A program made the position numbers and the translations under genes. From Silanimonas sp021297925 (GTDB taxonomy: Bacteria > Pseudomonadota > Gammaproteobacteria > Xanthomonadales > Xanthomonadaceae), in the NCBI GenBank assembly GCA_027532825.1, contig JAPZTL010000018.1, forward strand, positions 54,121 through 118,120: a DNA stretch of 64,000 bases, given 5' to 3'. The stretch's first letter is position 1, and every line of letters begins with the position of its first letter. The notes under the pieces were generated by a model that worked only from the letters and a program-made list of their open reading frames with translations, was not told where the DNA came from and did no database searches. Of this stretch, positions 49,783-58,874 are shown one piece after another.

Positions 49783-49804
49783 GCCGCCTGTCGCCCAGAA
49801 CGAA

Positions 49805-49830
49805 AAACCCGCCTCGCGAGAGGCGGGTTT
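49805..49830. terminator. Strong terminator after the S8 protease
   Basis: An 11-bp perfect stem (AAACCCGCCTC/GAGGCGGGTTT) with a GCGA tetraloop, A-rich before and T-rich after, able to act in both directions between the protease and the convergent asparaginase-like gene. Confidence 0.82.
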
Positions 49831-49878
49831 CTTCATGCGGCGCGGAAGGCTCGGAGGACGCGATGCGGGCCTTCCGCG

Positions 49879-50367
49879 TCAGCCGAGGGGCTCGAAGCGG
49901 TTCGCGGTGACGTTCTTCCGCACCTTCGCCGGGTCCCAGACCCGGCCGTTCATGGCGATGTACGCCCCGGGCGGCAGGGACTGCACGGCGCCAACGGCAC
50001 AGCCGATGTTGAACTCGGCATCGGAGCCCCGGAAGCGCGCGGGGTTCAGTGCGCCCGTCAGCACCACGGTCTTGCCCGGCAGGTCGCCGAGTACTTTGGC
50101 CGTCTCGACCATCGTGTCGGTGCCGTGGGTCACCAGTACGTGGCGATGCGGCTGGGCCGCGATCAGCGTGCGCACCAGCTGGCGGTCCTCGGCGGTGACG
50201 TGCAGGCTGTCCTTGCGCAGGGCCGGGATCACGGTGAAGCGGAAGGCCACGCCGAGTTCGCGCAGGATGTTGCCGATCTGGGGTTCGCCGACCTGGTAGT
50301 CCGACTTGTCGTCGAAGTACACCTTGTCGATCGTGCCGCCGGTCGAAACGACGAGCAGTTCGTCCAT
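49879..50367 (-). CDS. Small asparaginase-domain protein
   Basis: A 162-residue protein with the two classical asparaginase/glutaminase motifs: VVSTGGTIDKV near the start (catalytic Thr) and VTHGTDTMVETAK around residue 84. Type I/II asparaginases are about 330 residues, so this is about half the length, holding only the N-terminal catalytic domain. Short forms of this kind are found in several proteobacteria; activity is uncertain. No truncation or frameshift is seen; the product ends naturally at the FEPLG tail. Confidence 0.78.
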   Translation of the reverse strand: MDELLVVSTGGTIDKVYFDDKSDYQVGEPQIGNILRELGVAFRFTVIPALRKDSLHVTAEDRQLVRTLIAAQPHRHVLVTHGTDTMVETAKVLGDLPGKTVVLTGALNPARFRGSDAEFNIGCAVGAVQSLPPGAYIAMNGRVWDPAKVRKNVTANRFEPLG

Positions 50368-50400
50368 CGGGGATGTCTCGGGGGATCGGGGGCTGGCAGT

Positions 50401-50775
50401 TTATCGTTCGGCGCCGTCGGGCGCCGGCTGGGCGGCGTTCCGTGCGGCGATCCGGGCCTTCAATCCGGCCCAGCTGGACGCCACGACCAGCAGCACCGCG
50501 AGGATGGCCTCGGCCAGCGCGAGAGCGCGGACGTCCGGGCTGGCCCATGCCTCCATGACGCCATGGCTGAAGTAGAACAGGGCGGCAAGGCCCGCCCAGA
50601 AACCAGCGCTCGGCCGCCGCCGCAGCAGCAGGACGACGACCGGCAGCAGCGGAAGGCTCATCGCGGCGGCGGCGAAGCCCGGAGGCACCACCGTCGGTGG
50701 AGCCAGCCAGAGGTACCAGACTGGCTGCAGCCCGAGCAGGGCGCCGACGAGCAGGGCGATCACCGGACGCATCAC
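50401..50775 (-). CDS. DUF2069 membrane protein
   Basis: A 124-residue protein with four hydrophobic helices and the family sequence AALFYFSHGVMEAWASPDVRALALAEAILAVLL (DUF2069, several conserved aromatic and charged residues). Function unknown. It overlaps the wrbA stop (start GTG at 50775, or ATG at 50772), indicating cotranslation with wrbA. The same gene order is common in gammaproteobacteria. Confidence 0.85.
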   Translation of the reverse strand: MMRPVIALLVGALLGLQPVWYLWLAPPTVVPPGFAAAAMSLPLLPVVVLLLRRRPSAGFWAGLAALFYFSHGVMEAWASPDVRALALAEAILAVLLVVASSWAGLKARIAARNAAQPAPDGAER

Positions 50776-51377
50776 GGCGCCGCTCCGGCATCGAGTCGGC
50801 GGGCCACGTCGGCGAGCCGCCGGCCGAGGGCTTGGGCCAGCGCTTTCTCCTCATCGCTCAGGCGATGGTCGTCCTGCGGGCCGGCGACATGGCTCGCGCC
50901 ATACGGGGTTCCGCCGGTCCGGGTCGAACCGAGGGCGGATTCGCTGAAGGGCAGGCCCACGATCAGGCAACCATGGTGGAGCAGGGGGAGATGCATCGAG
51001 AGCAGCGTAGACTCCTGGCCGCCATGCATCGAGGCGGTCGACGTGAAAACGGCGGCGGGTTTGCCCACCAGTGTCCCGGACGCCCAGTCCGCGCCCGTGG
51101 TGTCGAGGAAATGCTTGAGCGGCGCCGCCATGTTGCCGAAACGGGTCGGGCTGCCCAAGGCGAGGCCGACGCATTCGGCGAGGTCGGCGCGCGTCACGTA
51201 GGGAGCCCCATCCTCCGGCACCGGCGGCTGCGCCTCCTGCGTGACGGGGGCGACCGGCGGCACCGTGCGAAGCCGCGCCTGCATGCCAGGCACCGACTCG
51301 ACCCCCCGGGCGATCTGGCGGGCGAGCGCGGCCACGGACCCGCCGCGGCTGTAGTAGAGGACGAGGACGTCGGGCAT
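50772..51377 (-). CDS. wrbA: NAD(P)H:quinone oxidoreductase WrbA
   Basis: A 201-residue flavodoxin-fold enzyme. The FMN-binding loop YYSRGGSVAALARQIA opens the protein, SPTRFGNMAAPLKHFLD forms the second FMN site, and TASMHGGQESTLLSMHLPLLHHG is the WrbA signature. It reduces quinones by two electrons and protects from redox cycling. Coupled to a DUF2069 gene. Start at 51377. Confidence 0.92.
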   Translation of the reverse strand: MPDVLVLYYSRGGSVAALARQIARGVESVPGMQARLRTVPPVAPVTQEAQPPVPEDGAPYVTRADLAECVGLALGSPTRFGNMAAPLKHFLDTTGADWASGTLVGKPAAVFTSTASMHGGQESTLLSMHLPLLHHGCLIVGLPFSESALGSTRTGGTPYGASHVAGPQDDHRLSDEEKALAQALGRRLADVARRLDAGAAP

Positions 51378-51454
51378 CGGGGGTGCAGTTGGAAATTCGG
51401 AGTGGCGCAGGCTACCGGATCGGGCGTGAGCCGGGCATGGCGGCCTCGCCGCGC

Positions 51455-51460
51455 TACCCT
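51455..51460 (+). promoter_or_regulatory. Putative -10 abutting the yihY start
   Basis: TACCCT followed by TGCCGG then ATG at 51467: six bases separate -10 and start codon, so the transcript may be leaderless. The string matches the lysAC promoter (TATCCTTGCCGG). Confidence 0.5.
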
Positions 51461-51466
51461 TGCCGG

Positions 51467-52708
51467 ATGGCCCTCCCCGACCTGCTCCGGCGCTGGTCCG
51501 CGCGCATCGACCTCGATCGCGCCTCGACCTTCACCCGCTATTTGCTGCGCCGCTTCATCGACGACCGCTGCTTCGAGTCGGCCGGCGCGCTGTCCTACAC
51601 CACGGTCTTCGCGCTGGTGCCGGCCTCGGCGGTGGTGTTCGCCGTCCTATCGGCCTTCCCGGTGTTCGATGCGTGGACGCAGCGCCTGCTCGACCTTGTG
51701 TTCGCCAGTTTCGTGCCGGACGCGGCGCAGGCGGTGGCCGGGACCCTGCACGGCCTCGCCGGCAGTGCCCGGCAGTTGAGTCCCGCGGGTGTCGCGGCGC
51801 TGCTGGCCTCGGTCCTGCTGACCATGCTCGCGATCGAGCAGACCTTCGACCGGATCTGGCGGGTGCCGCAGCCCCGGCCCACCCTGTGGCGGCTGGTCGT
51901 CTACTGGACCCTGCTGACCCTCGGGGCGCTGGCCGCGGCCGCCAGCCTGGCCGCCAGCGCGTGGCTGTTCGGCCCGGTCGCGACGGCCGGGGGGCTTGCC
52001 TGGATGCCGGCCCTGATGGCGCTGGCCGTGTTCACCTTGGCCTATCGCCTGATCCCGAACCGCCCGGTGCCGATGCGCTTCGCCCTCGCCGGCGGCGTCC
52101 TCGCCACGGTCCTGTTCGAGGCGGCGAAGGCCGGCTTCGCCGCCTACCTGCGGAACACCAGCCTTGAGCAACTCTACGGTGCGCTCGCCGTGATCCCGAT
52201 CTTCCTGTTGTGGGTCTGGCTCAGCTGGCTGGTGGTGCTGCTCGGCGCGTCGCTGGCGGCCTCGCTGTCCGCGTTCCGCTACCAGCCGCCGGACCAGCGC
52301 CTGCCGCCCGGGGTCGAGCTCTATGCCTGCCTGCGCCTGCTCGTGAGGCTGGAGCAGAGCCGGCGCCATGGCCGGGGCGTCGACGCCCAAGCCCTGCGCG
52401 TGCTCGAGCCCGCCCTGACCGACGACCTCTGCCAGCGGCTCCTGTCGGGGCTCGCCGCGATGGACATCGCCCGTCGGGGCGAAGACGGCGCGTGGTGGCC
52501 GGTGCGCGACCTCGGTCGCGTGCGCCTGGCCGAGCTGCATGAACGACTCGGCCTGCGGGTCCCCGCCACGGACGCGGCACTGCCCGGCGCGGACGACGCC
52601 GTCGGTCGCGCCGCGCTGGCGGCGATCCGTCACCTGCGACGGCCCCTCGACGCCGCGCTCAGGCATCCTGTGTCGGATTTCCTCGATGGCCTCCCGGACG
52701 ACCCCTGA
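51467..52708 (+). CDS. YihY/BrkB family inner membrane protein
   Basis: A 413-residue protein. About six helices fill residues 35-280 with the family pattern ALSYTTVFALVPASAV, TFDRIWRVPQPR and FLLWVWLSWLVVLLGASLAA; the C-terminal 130 residues form a soluble winged-helix-like region. Often mis-called ribonuclease BN. Function is unknown. The start at 51467 is six bases after TACCCT. It overlaps the TlpA gene by one base (TGATG). Confidence 0.88.
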   Translation: MALPDLLRRWSARIDLDRASTFTRYLLRRFIDDRCFESAGALSYTTVFALVPASAVVFAVLSAFPVFDAWTQRLLDLVFASFVPDAAQAVAGTLHGLAGSARQLSPAGVAALLASVLLTMLAIEQTFDRIWRVPQPRPTLWRLVVYWTLLTLGALAAAASLAASAWLFGPVATAGGLAWMPALMALAVFTLAYRLIPNRPVPMRFALAGGVLATVLFEAAKAGFAAYLRNTSLEQLYGALAVIPIFLLWVWLSWLVVLLGASLAASLSAFRYQPPDQRLPPGVELYACLRLLVRLEQSRRHGRGVDAQALRVLEPALTDDLCQRLLSGLAAMDIARRGEDGAWWPVRDLGRVRLAELHERLGLRVPATDAALPGADDAVGRAALAAIRHLRRPLDAALRHPVSDFLDGLPDDP

Positions 52709-53301
52709 TGTCCCGATTCCTCCTGCCCGCCACCGTCGTCCTCCTGCTGGCCGCCTGCCAGCCCCCGGCGGATGCCCCGCCGTCGCCAGCCGGTCCTGAG
52801 CCTCCCGCTGCCGCGGCGCCGGCCGACGTGCCCGCCGCTCCCGCGGCGACCGCACCGGCGGCGCTCACCGTCGCCGCGAAGCCCGAACGCCCGGCCCTCG
52901 CCGTCGAAACGGTCGACCACGGCCCGTTCGATCTCGCCGCCCAGCGCGGCCAATGGGTCGTCGTGAACTTCTGGGCGACCTGGTGCGCGCCCTGCCTCAA
53001 GGAGATCCCGGACCTCAACGCGCTCGACGAGGGCCGCGACGACGTCACCGTGGTCGGCCTCGCCTACGAGGAGACGACGCCCGACGCGCTGCGCGCCTTC
53101 TACGCCGAGAAGGTGCGGCCGACCTATCCGGTCGCCATCGTCGACGTCTACAACCCGCCCGCCGACTTCGAGACGCCGCGTGGACTGCCCTACACCGTGC
53201 TGGTCGATCCCGACGGCAGGGTGGCGAAGCAGTTCCTCGGCCCGGTCACCGGCGCCGACATCGCCGCCGCGATCGACGCGGCCAAGGCCGCCGCCGGCTG
53301 A
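52708..53301 (+). CDS. TlpA-like thioredoxin lipoprotein
   Basis: A 197-residue lipoprotein: lipobox LLAAC (acylated Cys about 17) after a signal sequence, an Ala/Pro linker to about residue 60, then a thioredoxin fold with WATWCAPCLKEIPDL. The active-site CAPC and downstream GLPYTVLVDPDG mark TlpA/ResA-like periplasmic thiol-disulfide oxidoreductases, which reduce cytochrome c or copper-protein thiols. It may serve heme or copper delivery for cbb3 oxidase, but no direct link exists. Confidence 0.87.
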   Translation: MSRFLLPATVVLLLAACQPPADAPPSPAGPEPPAAAAPADVPAAPAATAPAALTVAAKPERPALAVETVDHGPFDLAAQRGQWVVVNFWATWCAPCLKEIPDLNALDEGRDDVTVVGLAYEETTPDALRAFYAEKVRPTYPVAIVDVYNPPADFETPRGLPYTVLVDPDGRVAKQFLGPVTGADIAAAIDAAKAAAG

Positions 53302-53307
53302 GCCGCG

Positions 53308-54195
53308 TCAGCGCGTCCGGCGTCGCCGGGGCGGGTCGACCCGCTCGGAGGTGTCCGCGATCGGCGCCACGTGGCCCCAGCGCTCCGGTCGCGGTCGACC
53401 CTGGAGGCGGGGAAGCCGCAGCGGGGTTTCCGGCGTGCGGGTCCACGGCAGCTGTTCGATCCAGTGCCGGATCAGCGTCAGGCGGCCGCGGCGCTGGTCG
53501 TTGAAGTCGACGACCGTCCACGGCGCATGCGGCGTGTGCGTCGCCGCCAGCATCGCTTCGCGCGCCTTGCCGTAATCGGCGTAGCGCTTGCGAGCCTCGA
53601 GATCGATGGGCGAGAGCTTCCAGCGCTTCAGCGGATCCTCCGCGCGCTCGGCGAACCGTTCCTCCTGCTTCGCCTGGTCCACGCCCAGCCAGTACTTCGC
53701 CAGCAGGATGCCGTCATCGACCAGCAGCCTCTCGAACACCGGGGCCTGCTCGAGGAACCGGCGGTACTGGGTGTCCGTGCAGAAACCCATCACCTTCTCG
53801 ACGCCGGCCCGGTTGTACCAGCTGCGGTCCATCAGCACGATCTCGCCGGCGGCGGGCAGGTGGGCGACGTAGCGCTGGAAGTACCACTGGCCCTTCTCGC
53901 GCTCGCTGGGCTTGTCGAGCGCGACCACGCGGCAGTGACGGGGGTTCAGGGTCTCCGCGATCGCGTGGATGACGCCGCCCTTGCCCGCCGTGTCGCGGCC
54001 TTCGACGAGCACGAGCACGCGCTGTCCGGTGGCCGCGACCCAGCGCTCGATGTCCGAGAGCGCCAGTTGCAGCGGGGCGAGGCGTTCGAGGTAGTCCTTC
54101 TTCTTGAGGCGGCCGTTGCCCTCGGTGGCCGCGTCGGCGTCACGAGTGGAACGGGTGCCGGCTCGGCGGGCGGCGTCCGCGGTCGTCTTTCCCAT
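53308..54195 (-). CDS. ppk2: Polyphosphate kinase 2 family protein
   Basis: A 295-residue PPK2. Walker A GRDTAGKGGVIHAIAE and the lid and Walker B region LMDRSWYNRAGVEKVMGFC are diagnostic. It uses polyphosphate to phosphorylate nucleoside di- or monophosphates; the subclass cannot be told here. A Lys/Arg-rich N terminus (1-35) and Arg-rich tail are present. Cytoplasmic. It lies just after the TlpA gene, convergent. Confidence 0.92.
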   Translation of the reverse strand: MGKTTADAARRAGTRSTRDADAATEGNGRLKKKDYLERLAPLQLALSDIERWVAATGQRVLVLVEGRDTAGKGGVIHAIAETLNPRHCRVVALDKPSEREKGQWYFQRYVAHLPAAGEIVLMDRSWYNRAGVEKVMGFCTDTQYRRFLEQAPVFERLLVDDGILLAKYWLGVDQAKQEERFAERAEDPLKRWKLSPIDLEARKRYADYGKAREAMLAATHTPHAPWTVVDFNDQRRGRLTLIRHWIEQLPWTRTPETPLRLPRLQGRPRPERWGHVAPIADTSERVDPPRRRRTR

Positions 54196-54238
54196 GGCGC
54201 GACCCTAGCGCGACCGGCGCGGCGCCGCACCTGCCGGG

Positions 54239-55324
54239 TCAGGCGCCGTCCGCCAAGGCCTTCAGGGCGTCGGCCCGGTCTTCCTCGGCCAGGCGCGCGA
54301 GGAGGGGGTCGAGATCGCCCTCGAGGATCTGCGGCAGGGCATAGAGCGTCAGGCCCTCCACGCGATGGTCGGTGACGCGCCCCTGCGGGAAGTTCCAGGT
54401 GCGGATGCGGGCGCTGCGATCGCCGCTGCCGACCTGCAGGCGGCGCGAGGCCGCGGTGGCGGCCTGCTGCGCCGCGACCTGCTGCTCGTGCAGCGCCGAC
54501 TTCAGCCGCTGCATCGCCTTGTCGCGGTTGGCGTGCTGGCTGCGTTCGGTCTGGCACTCGACCACCAGCCCGCTCGGCACGTGGGTGATGCGGATCGCCG
54601 ATTCGGTCTTGTTGACATGCTGGCCGCCGGCCCCCGAACTGCGGTAGGTGTCGACCTTCAGGTCCGCGGGGTTGATGACGACGTCCGCGACATCGTCGAG
54701 TTCGGGAAGGATGGCCACCGTCGCCGCCGAGGTGTGGATGCGGCCCTGCGCTTCCGTCTCCGGCACGCGCTGCACGCGATGGGTGCCGGATTCGTACTTC
54801 AGCTTGGAGTACGCGCCGCGGCCCTCGATGCGCGCGACGATCTCCTTGAACCCGCCGTGTTCGCCCGGGTTCGCGCTCTGCACCTCGACGCGCCAGCCCT
54901 GCCGCTCGGCATAGCGGGCGTACATGCGGAACAGGTCGCCCGCGAAGATGGCCGCTTCGTCGCCGCCGGTGCCGGCGCGGATCTCGAGGAACAGGTTGGC
55001 CTCGTCGCGCGGATCCTTCGGCACGAGCAGCAGGGTCAGCTCGGCGTCGAGCGCCGCCAGTTCGGCGCGCAAGGCCGGCCGTTCCTCCTCGGCCATCGCG
55101 CGGAGGTCGGGATCGGCCAGCATCGCCTCGGCCTCGCGGAGGTCGGCCTGCAGGGCGGCTTCGCGGGCCAGTGCGACGGCGACCGGCTCGAGCTGGGCGA
55201 ACTCGCGCGACAGGCTGCGGAACCGCCCGGCATCGGCGATGACGTCGGGTTCGGCGAGCAGGCGGGCGACCTCCTCGTGGCGCTCGGCCAGCGCCATCAG
55301 CTTGCGCCGAAGGGCGGGGCTCAT
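54239..55324 (-). CDS. prfA: Peptide chain release factor 1
   Basis: A 361-residue class I release factor. The stop-codon recognition segment is normal for RF1 (PAT-like region in the middle), the GGQ motif is in RSSGAGGQHVNKTES, and RIRTWNFPQGRVTDHR is the conserved C-terminal segment. It reads UAA and UAG. ATG overlaps the hemA stop (ATGA), the classic hemA-prfA pair; prmC does not follow and lies elsewhere. Confidence 0.95.
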   Translation of the reverse strand: MSPALRRKLMALAERHEEVARLLAEPDVIADAGRFRSLSREFAQLEPVAVALAREAALQADLREAEAMLADPDLRAMAEEERPALRAELAALDAELTLLLVPKDPRDEANLFLEIRAGTGGDEAAIFAGDLFRMYARYAERQGWRVEVQSANPGEHGGFKEIVARIEGRGAYSKLKYESGTHRVQRVPETEAQGRIHTSAATVAILPELDDVADVVINPADLKVDTYRSSGAGGQHVNKTESAIRITHVPSGLVVECQTERSQHANRDKAMQRLKSALHEQQVAAQQAATAASRRLQVGSGDRSARIRTWNFPQGRVTDHRVEGLTLYALPQILEGDLDPLLARLAEEDRADALKALADGA

Positions 55325-56607
55325 GCGTCGCGGCGGCCCGTGTCGGGCGCCGTCGCCTCGGGGTCCGGGAACAGCCGGGCGGCCGCCGCCAGGGTGGCCG
55401 CATCGCCGTCCATCGCCGCCTGGCGGAGCGCCGCGGTGGGGGCGTGGAGGAGCTGGTTCGTGAGCTGGTGCGCCAGCCGCTCCATCACGGCCTCGGCGGG
55501 CTCGCCCGCCGCCAGCCGTTCGCGGGCCCGCGCCAAGGCGTCGGCCTTGGCGGCCTCGGCCGATCGCCGCAGGGCCCGCAGGCTGTCCTGTCGGCCCTGC
55601 GCGCGCCACCACGCGATGTAGTGCTCGACCGCGAGGTCGATGATCGCCTCGGCTTGCTCCGCGGCGACCTGCCGCGAGGCCTTGTTCTCGCTGATGACCT
55701 GCTCGAGGTCGTCGACGGAGTACAGGTAGACGTTCGGCAGGGCCCCGGTCGCCGGTTCGATGTCGCGGGGGACCGCGAGGTCGAGCAGGAACATCGGGCG
55801 CTGGCGCCGCGCCTTCAACGCATCGCGCACGGTGGCGGCGTGCAGCACGGGCTCGCGCGCGGCGGTGGCCGAGATGACCACGTCGGCCTCGGGCAGGTGG
55901 CGTCCCAGTTCGCCCAGCGACAGCGCGTAGCCGCCGACGCGGGACGCGAGGGCCTGCGCATGCTCGAGCGTCCGGTTCGCGATCAGCAGGCGCTTGGCCT
56001 CGGCGTTCACGAGGTGCTTGGCCGCCAGCTCGATCGTCTCGCCGGCGCCGATCAGCAGCACGGTCGCGCGTTCGAGCTCGGCGAAGACCTGGCGGACGAG
56101 GCGGACGCCCGCATAGGCCACGGACACCGGATGCGCGCCGATCCGGGTGTCGGTACGGACCCGCTTCGCCACCTGGAAGCCCTGCTGGAACAGGCGGTCC
56201 AACGGCGTGCGCAGGCTCCCGGCGCCGCGCGCTTGCTGCCAGGCCGTCTTCACCTGCCCGAGGATCTGCGGTTCGCCCAACACCAGGGAATCGAGCCCGG
56301 TGGCGACGCGGAACAGGTGTCGCGCGGCCGCCGCGTCGTCGTGCCGGTAGACGTAGGCGGCCAGTGCTTCCGGGTCGAGACTGTTGCGCTGCGCCAGCCA
56401 GCCGACGAGATCCGGCGAGGCGCCATCGCCGACGTGGGCGTACAGCTCCGTCCGGTTGCAGGTCGAGAGCAGCGCCGCTTCCTCGACGCCCGGCAGGGCG
56501 AGCAGGGCCTGCAAGGCCTCGGCGAGCTGGGCGTCGCCCACGGCCACCCGCTCGCGCAAGTCCACGGGCGCGGTCTGGTGGTTCACTCCGAGGGCGATGA
56601 GGGGCAT
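55321..56607 (-). CDS. hemA: Glutamyl-tRNA reductase
   Basis: A 428-residue enzyme that converts Glu-tRNA to glutamate-1-semialdehyde, the first step of C5 tetrapyrrole synthesis. The catalytic C50 lies in STCNRTELY; the NADPH domain has LLIGAGETIELAAKHL, and a C-terminal dimerisation helix follows residue 320. It supports heme supply for the window's many cytochromes. Divergent from the TPR/lolB/ispE unit. Confidence 0.95.
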   Translation of the reverse strand: MPLIALGVNHQTAPVDLRERVAVGDAQLAEALQALLALPGVEEAALLSTCNRTELYAHVGDGASPDLVGWLAQRNSLDPEALAAYVYRHDDAAAARHLFRVATGLDSLVLGEPQILGQVKTAWQQARGAGSLRTPLDRLFQQGFQVAKRVRTDTRIGAHPVSVAYAGVRLVRQVFAELERATVLLIGAGETIELAAKHLVNAEAKRLLIANRTLEHAQALASRVGGYALSLGELGRHLPEADVVISATAAREPVLHAATVRDALKARRQRPMFLLDLAVPRDIEPATGALPNVYLYSVDDLEQVISENKASRQVAAEQAEAIIDLAVEHYIAWWRAQGRQDSLRALRRSAEAAKADALARARERLAAGEPAEAVMERLAHQLTNQLLHAPTAALRQAAMDGDAATLAAAARLFPDPEATAPDTGRRDA

Positions 56608-56636
56608 GGGCGGACGCGCGGCGGCGGTGCGGACGC

Positions 56637-56642
56637 TATTCT
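56637..56642 (+). promoter_or_regulatory. Putative -10 of the TPR-lolB-ispE operon
   Basis: TATTCT, with transcription near 56649 and a 16-nt leader containing GGAG before the ATG at 56665. Divergent from hemA. Confidence 0.48.
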
Positions 56643-56664
56643 AGCGGCCTGCTTTGGAGTCCCG

Positions 56665-58239
56665 ATGAATCGCCGTGTCTGGCGCGATTGCGCGCTGCCC
56701 ATTGTCCTGACGGCCCTGCTGGCGGGGACGCCGATGGCCATGGCCGCGCCGGCATCGGCCCCCGGGGGAGCGCTGCTGCGGGCCTTGCTCGCGGGCGAGT
56801 TCGCCCGCCAGGGCGGCGATGCGCCGGCCGCTGCGGCTTGGCGGTTGGAGGCCGCGCGCCTTGCCGAGGATCCGGGGCTTGCCGCGTTGGCGGTCTCGGC
56901 TGCCATTGATGCCGACGATGCCGATCGTGCGGCCGCCGCATTGGCCCGTTGGACCGAGATCGAGCCCTCGTCGCCCGTGCGCGACACGTTGGCCCTGCGC
57001 TTCCATCTTGTCCAAGGCGACCTCGATCCCGCCGTCGACACCGCGAGACGCGTCCTTGCCCGTGCGGAGGGGGGCCGTCAAGTCGCGGCCGCACTGGCCC
57101 GCCCCTATCCCGATGACGGTGTCATGGCGCGGGCCGCGCTCCGTGCGCTGTTGCTGCCCCCGCCCGAGGCGAACCGCATCGAGGAGTGGCTGGCGCTGGC
57201 AGGTGCCGCCCAGCGGCTTGGCGACGATGTGCTCGCGGGACAGTGGATCGACGCGCTCGTCGCGCGGTTCCCGGACGACCCGAGGGCCGGCCTGCTGCGC
57301 GCCGAGCGGCTCGGTCAGGCGGGGCGGCGGGATGCCGCCCGCACCGAGGTCCGCCGGGTGCTCGGGCGATCCGACCTGACGGCCGAGCAGCGGCGGATCG
57401 CCGCCGAGGCCCTTGCCTTGCTCGGGGACCCGGCGGGAGCAGCGCAGGCCTTGTCCCGCGGTCCGCAGGACGCCCAGACCTTCGGCTCCCGCGCCGCGTG
57501 GCTGGCTCGCGCGGGCCGGCTCGATTCGCTCCGGACCCTCCTGCTCGAGGTGGAAGCCGCCGCGCTGGCGGCGCCTGAGGCGCCGGCCCTGTCGCTGCTG
57601 GCCGGCGAAGTGGCCGAGCGCGTGCAGGCGTGGCCGGATGCGGAGCGCTGGTACCGTCGCGTCGACCGCGGCGAGGCGGGCCAGCGGGCCCGGCTGAGGC
57701 TCGGCGTCGTCCTCGGTCGGCAGGGGCGTGTCGACGAGGCGCAGGCCGTCTGGTCCGCGCTCCAGGCGGACGAGGCGGCCGATGGCGCGCTGCGACGCGA
57801 TGCGTTCCTCGCTGAATCGGACCTGCGGGAGTCCCGCGGGGATCGAGCGGGGGCGGCAGCCGTCCTCGCCCGCGGCCTCGCCGTGCTCGAGGACGACCCT
57901 GGGCTGCGCGTCGCCCGGGCCCGGCTCTCCCGCGCTGCCGGCCGCATCGGCGAGGCCGAGGCTGAACTGCGCGACATCCTCGCCCGCGACCCCCGCCATG
58001 CGCCGGCCCTGCGCGCACTCGGAGCCCTGTTGCTGGGCGAGCGTCGCCCCCGCGATGCGGAGGCCGTGCTGGCCCGGGCCTGGGCGGAAGAGCCCGGCGC
58101 CCCGACGGCCGCCGCGTGGGGCGAGGCCCTGTGGCTGGCTGGCGACCGGGACGCCGCGCTCCGCGCCTGGCAGCGTGGTCGGGATCTCGACCCCACCGAC
58201 CCGGTCCTCGCCGACACGGTCCGGCGGTACGGTCGATGA
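56665..58239 (+). CDS. Exported tetratricopeptide-repeat protein
   Basis: A 524-residue protein with a signal peptide (about 1-27, ending MAMA). It consists of many helix pairs of TPR type, rich in Ala, Leu, Arg and Glu, with recognisable units around AAWLARAGRLD, AERWYRRVDRGEAGQRARLRLGVVLGRQGRVDEAQAVW (about residues 330-365) and ALRALGALLLGERRPRDAEAVL. It is the first gene before lolB and ispE and may scaffold periplasmic or outer-membrane assembly; the ORF order TPR-lolB-ispE is common in the order. The mature protein is probably periplasmic. Confidence 0.85.
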   Translation: MNRRVWRDCALPIVLTALLAGTPMAMAAPASAPGGALLRALLAGEFARQGGDAPAAAAWRLEAARLAEDPGLAALAVSAAIDADDADRAAAALARWTEIEPSSPVRDTLALRFHLVQGDLDPAVDTARRVLARAEGGRQVAAALARPYPDDGVMARAALRALLLPPPEANRIEEWLALAGAAQRLGDDVLAGQWIDALVARFPDDPRAGLLRAERLGQAGRRDAARTEVRRVLGRSDLTAEQRRIAAEALALLGDPAGAAQALSRGPQDAQTFGSRAAWLARAGRLDSLRTLLLEVEAAALAAPEAPALSLLAGEVAERVQAWPDAERWYRRVDRGEAGQRARLRLGVVLGRQGRVDEAQAVWSALQADEAADGALRRDAFLAESDLRESRGDRAGAAAVLARGLAVLEDDPGLRVARARLSRAAGRIGEAEAELRDILARDPRHAPALRALGALLLGERRPRDAEAVLARAWAEEPGAPTAAAWGEALWLAGDRDAALRAWQRGRDLDPTDPVLADTVRRYGR

Positions 58240-58874
58240 ACGCGCGCGTTGCCCGGGTGGCCCTCGCCGCCTTGCTCCTCGCCGGCTGCGCCACGCGTGG
58301 GCCCCTGTCGTCGCCGCCTCCCGCCATCGGCCTGACCGAAGGGGCCGTGTACGCGACCCAGTCGGCGCGCGAAGCGGGGCCGGCGTCCGACGCGGTCTGG
58401 CGCCTGCAGGGGCGCGTCGCCTTCGCGAATGGCCAGGACGCCGCCACGCTGCGCCTCGACTGGGTGCAGCGGGGCGACCGGTACCGCATCACCCTCTCCG
58501 CCCCGGTCATCGGCCGGACGCTCGAACTCGTCGGCGGGCCCGGCGGCGCCCGGCTGGCTGGACTGGACGGCGGCCCCCGGGAGGCCGCGGATGCCGAGGC
58601 TCTGCTCCGGGAGGCCACGGGCTGGTCGTTGCCGGTCGCCCAGTTCCCGCGATGGGTGCGAGGCCTGCGAGGCCCTGGGCCTTCCGCCGGCCTCGCCCTC
58701 GATGCCGAAGGGCGCCCGCTCGGCTGGACGCAGGCGGGGTGGTTGGTCGACTACCGGGACTGGTTCCCCGGCGACCCGGCCCTGCCGCGCCGGCTGTTCG
58801 CCCGCCGGGACGGGGTCTCGGTGCGGCTGGTCATCGAGACGTGGGCGGCGCCGGGGTCGGACGCCGCCCCATGA
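58236..58874 (+). CDS. lolB: Outer membrane lipoprotein LolB
   Basis: A 212-residue lipoprotein with lipobox LLAGC (Cys about 17). The LolB fold is suggested by WRLQGRVAFANGQDAATLRLDWVQRGDRYRITLSAPV in the first half and WTQAGWLVDYRDWFPGD near the end. LolB receives lipoproteins from LolA and places them in the outer membrane. It overlaps both the TPR gene and ispE by four bases. Confidence 0.87.
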   Translation: MNARVARVALAALLLAGCATRGPLSSPPPAIGLTEGAVYATQSAREAGPASDAVWRLQGRVAFANGQDAATLRLDWVQRGDRYRITLSAPVIGRTLELVGGPGGARLAGLDGGPREAADAEALLREATGWSLPVAQFPRWVRGLRGPGPSAGLALDAEGRPLGWTQAGWLVDYRDWFPGDPALPRRLFARRDGVSVRLVIETWAAPGSDAAP

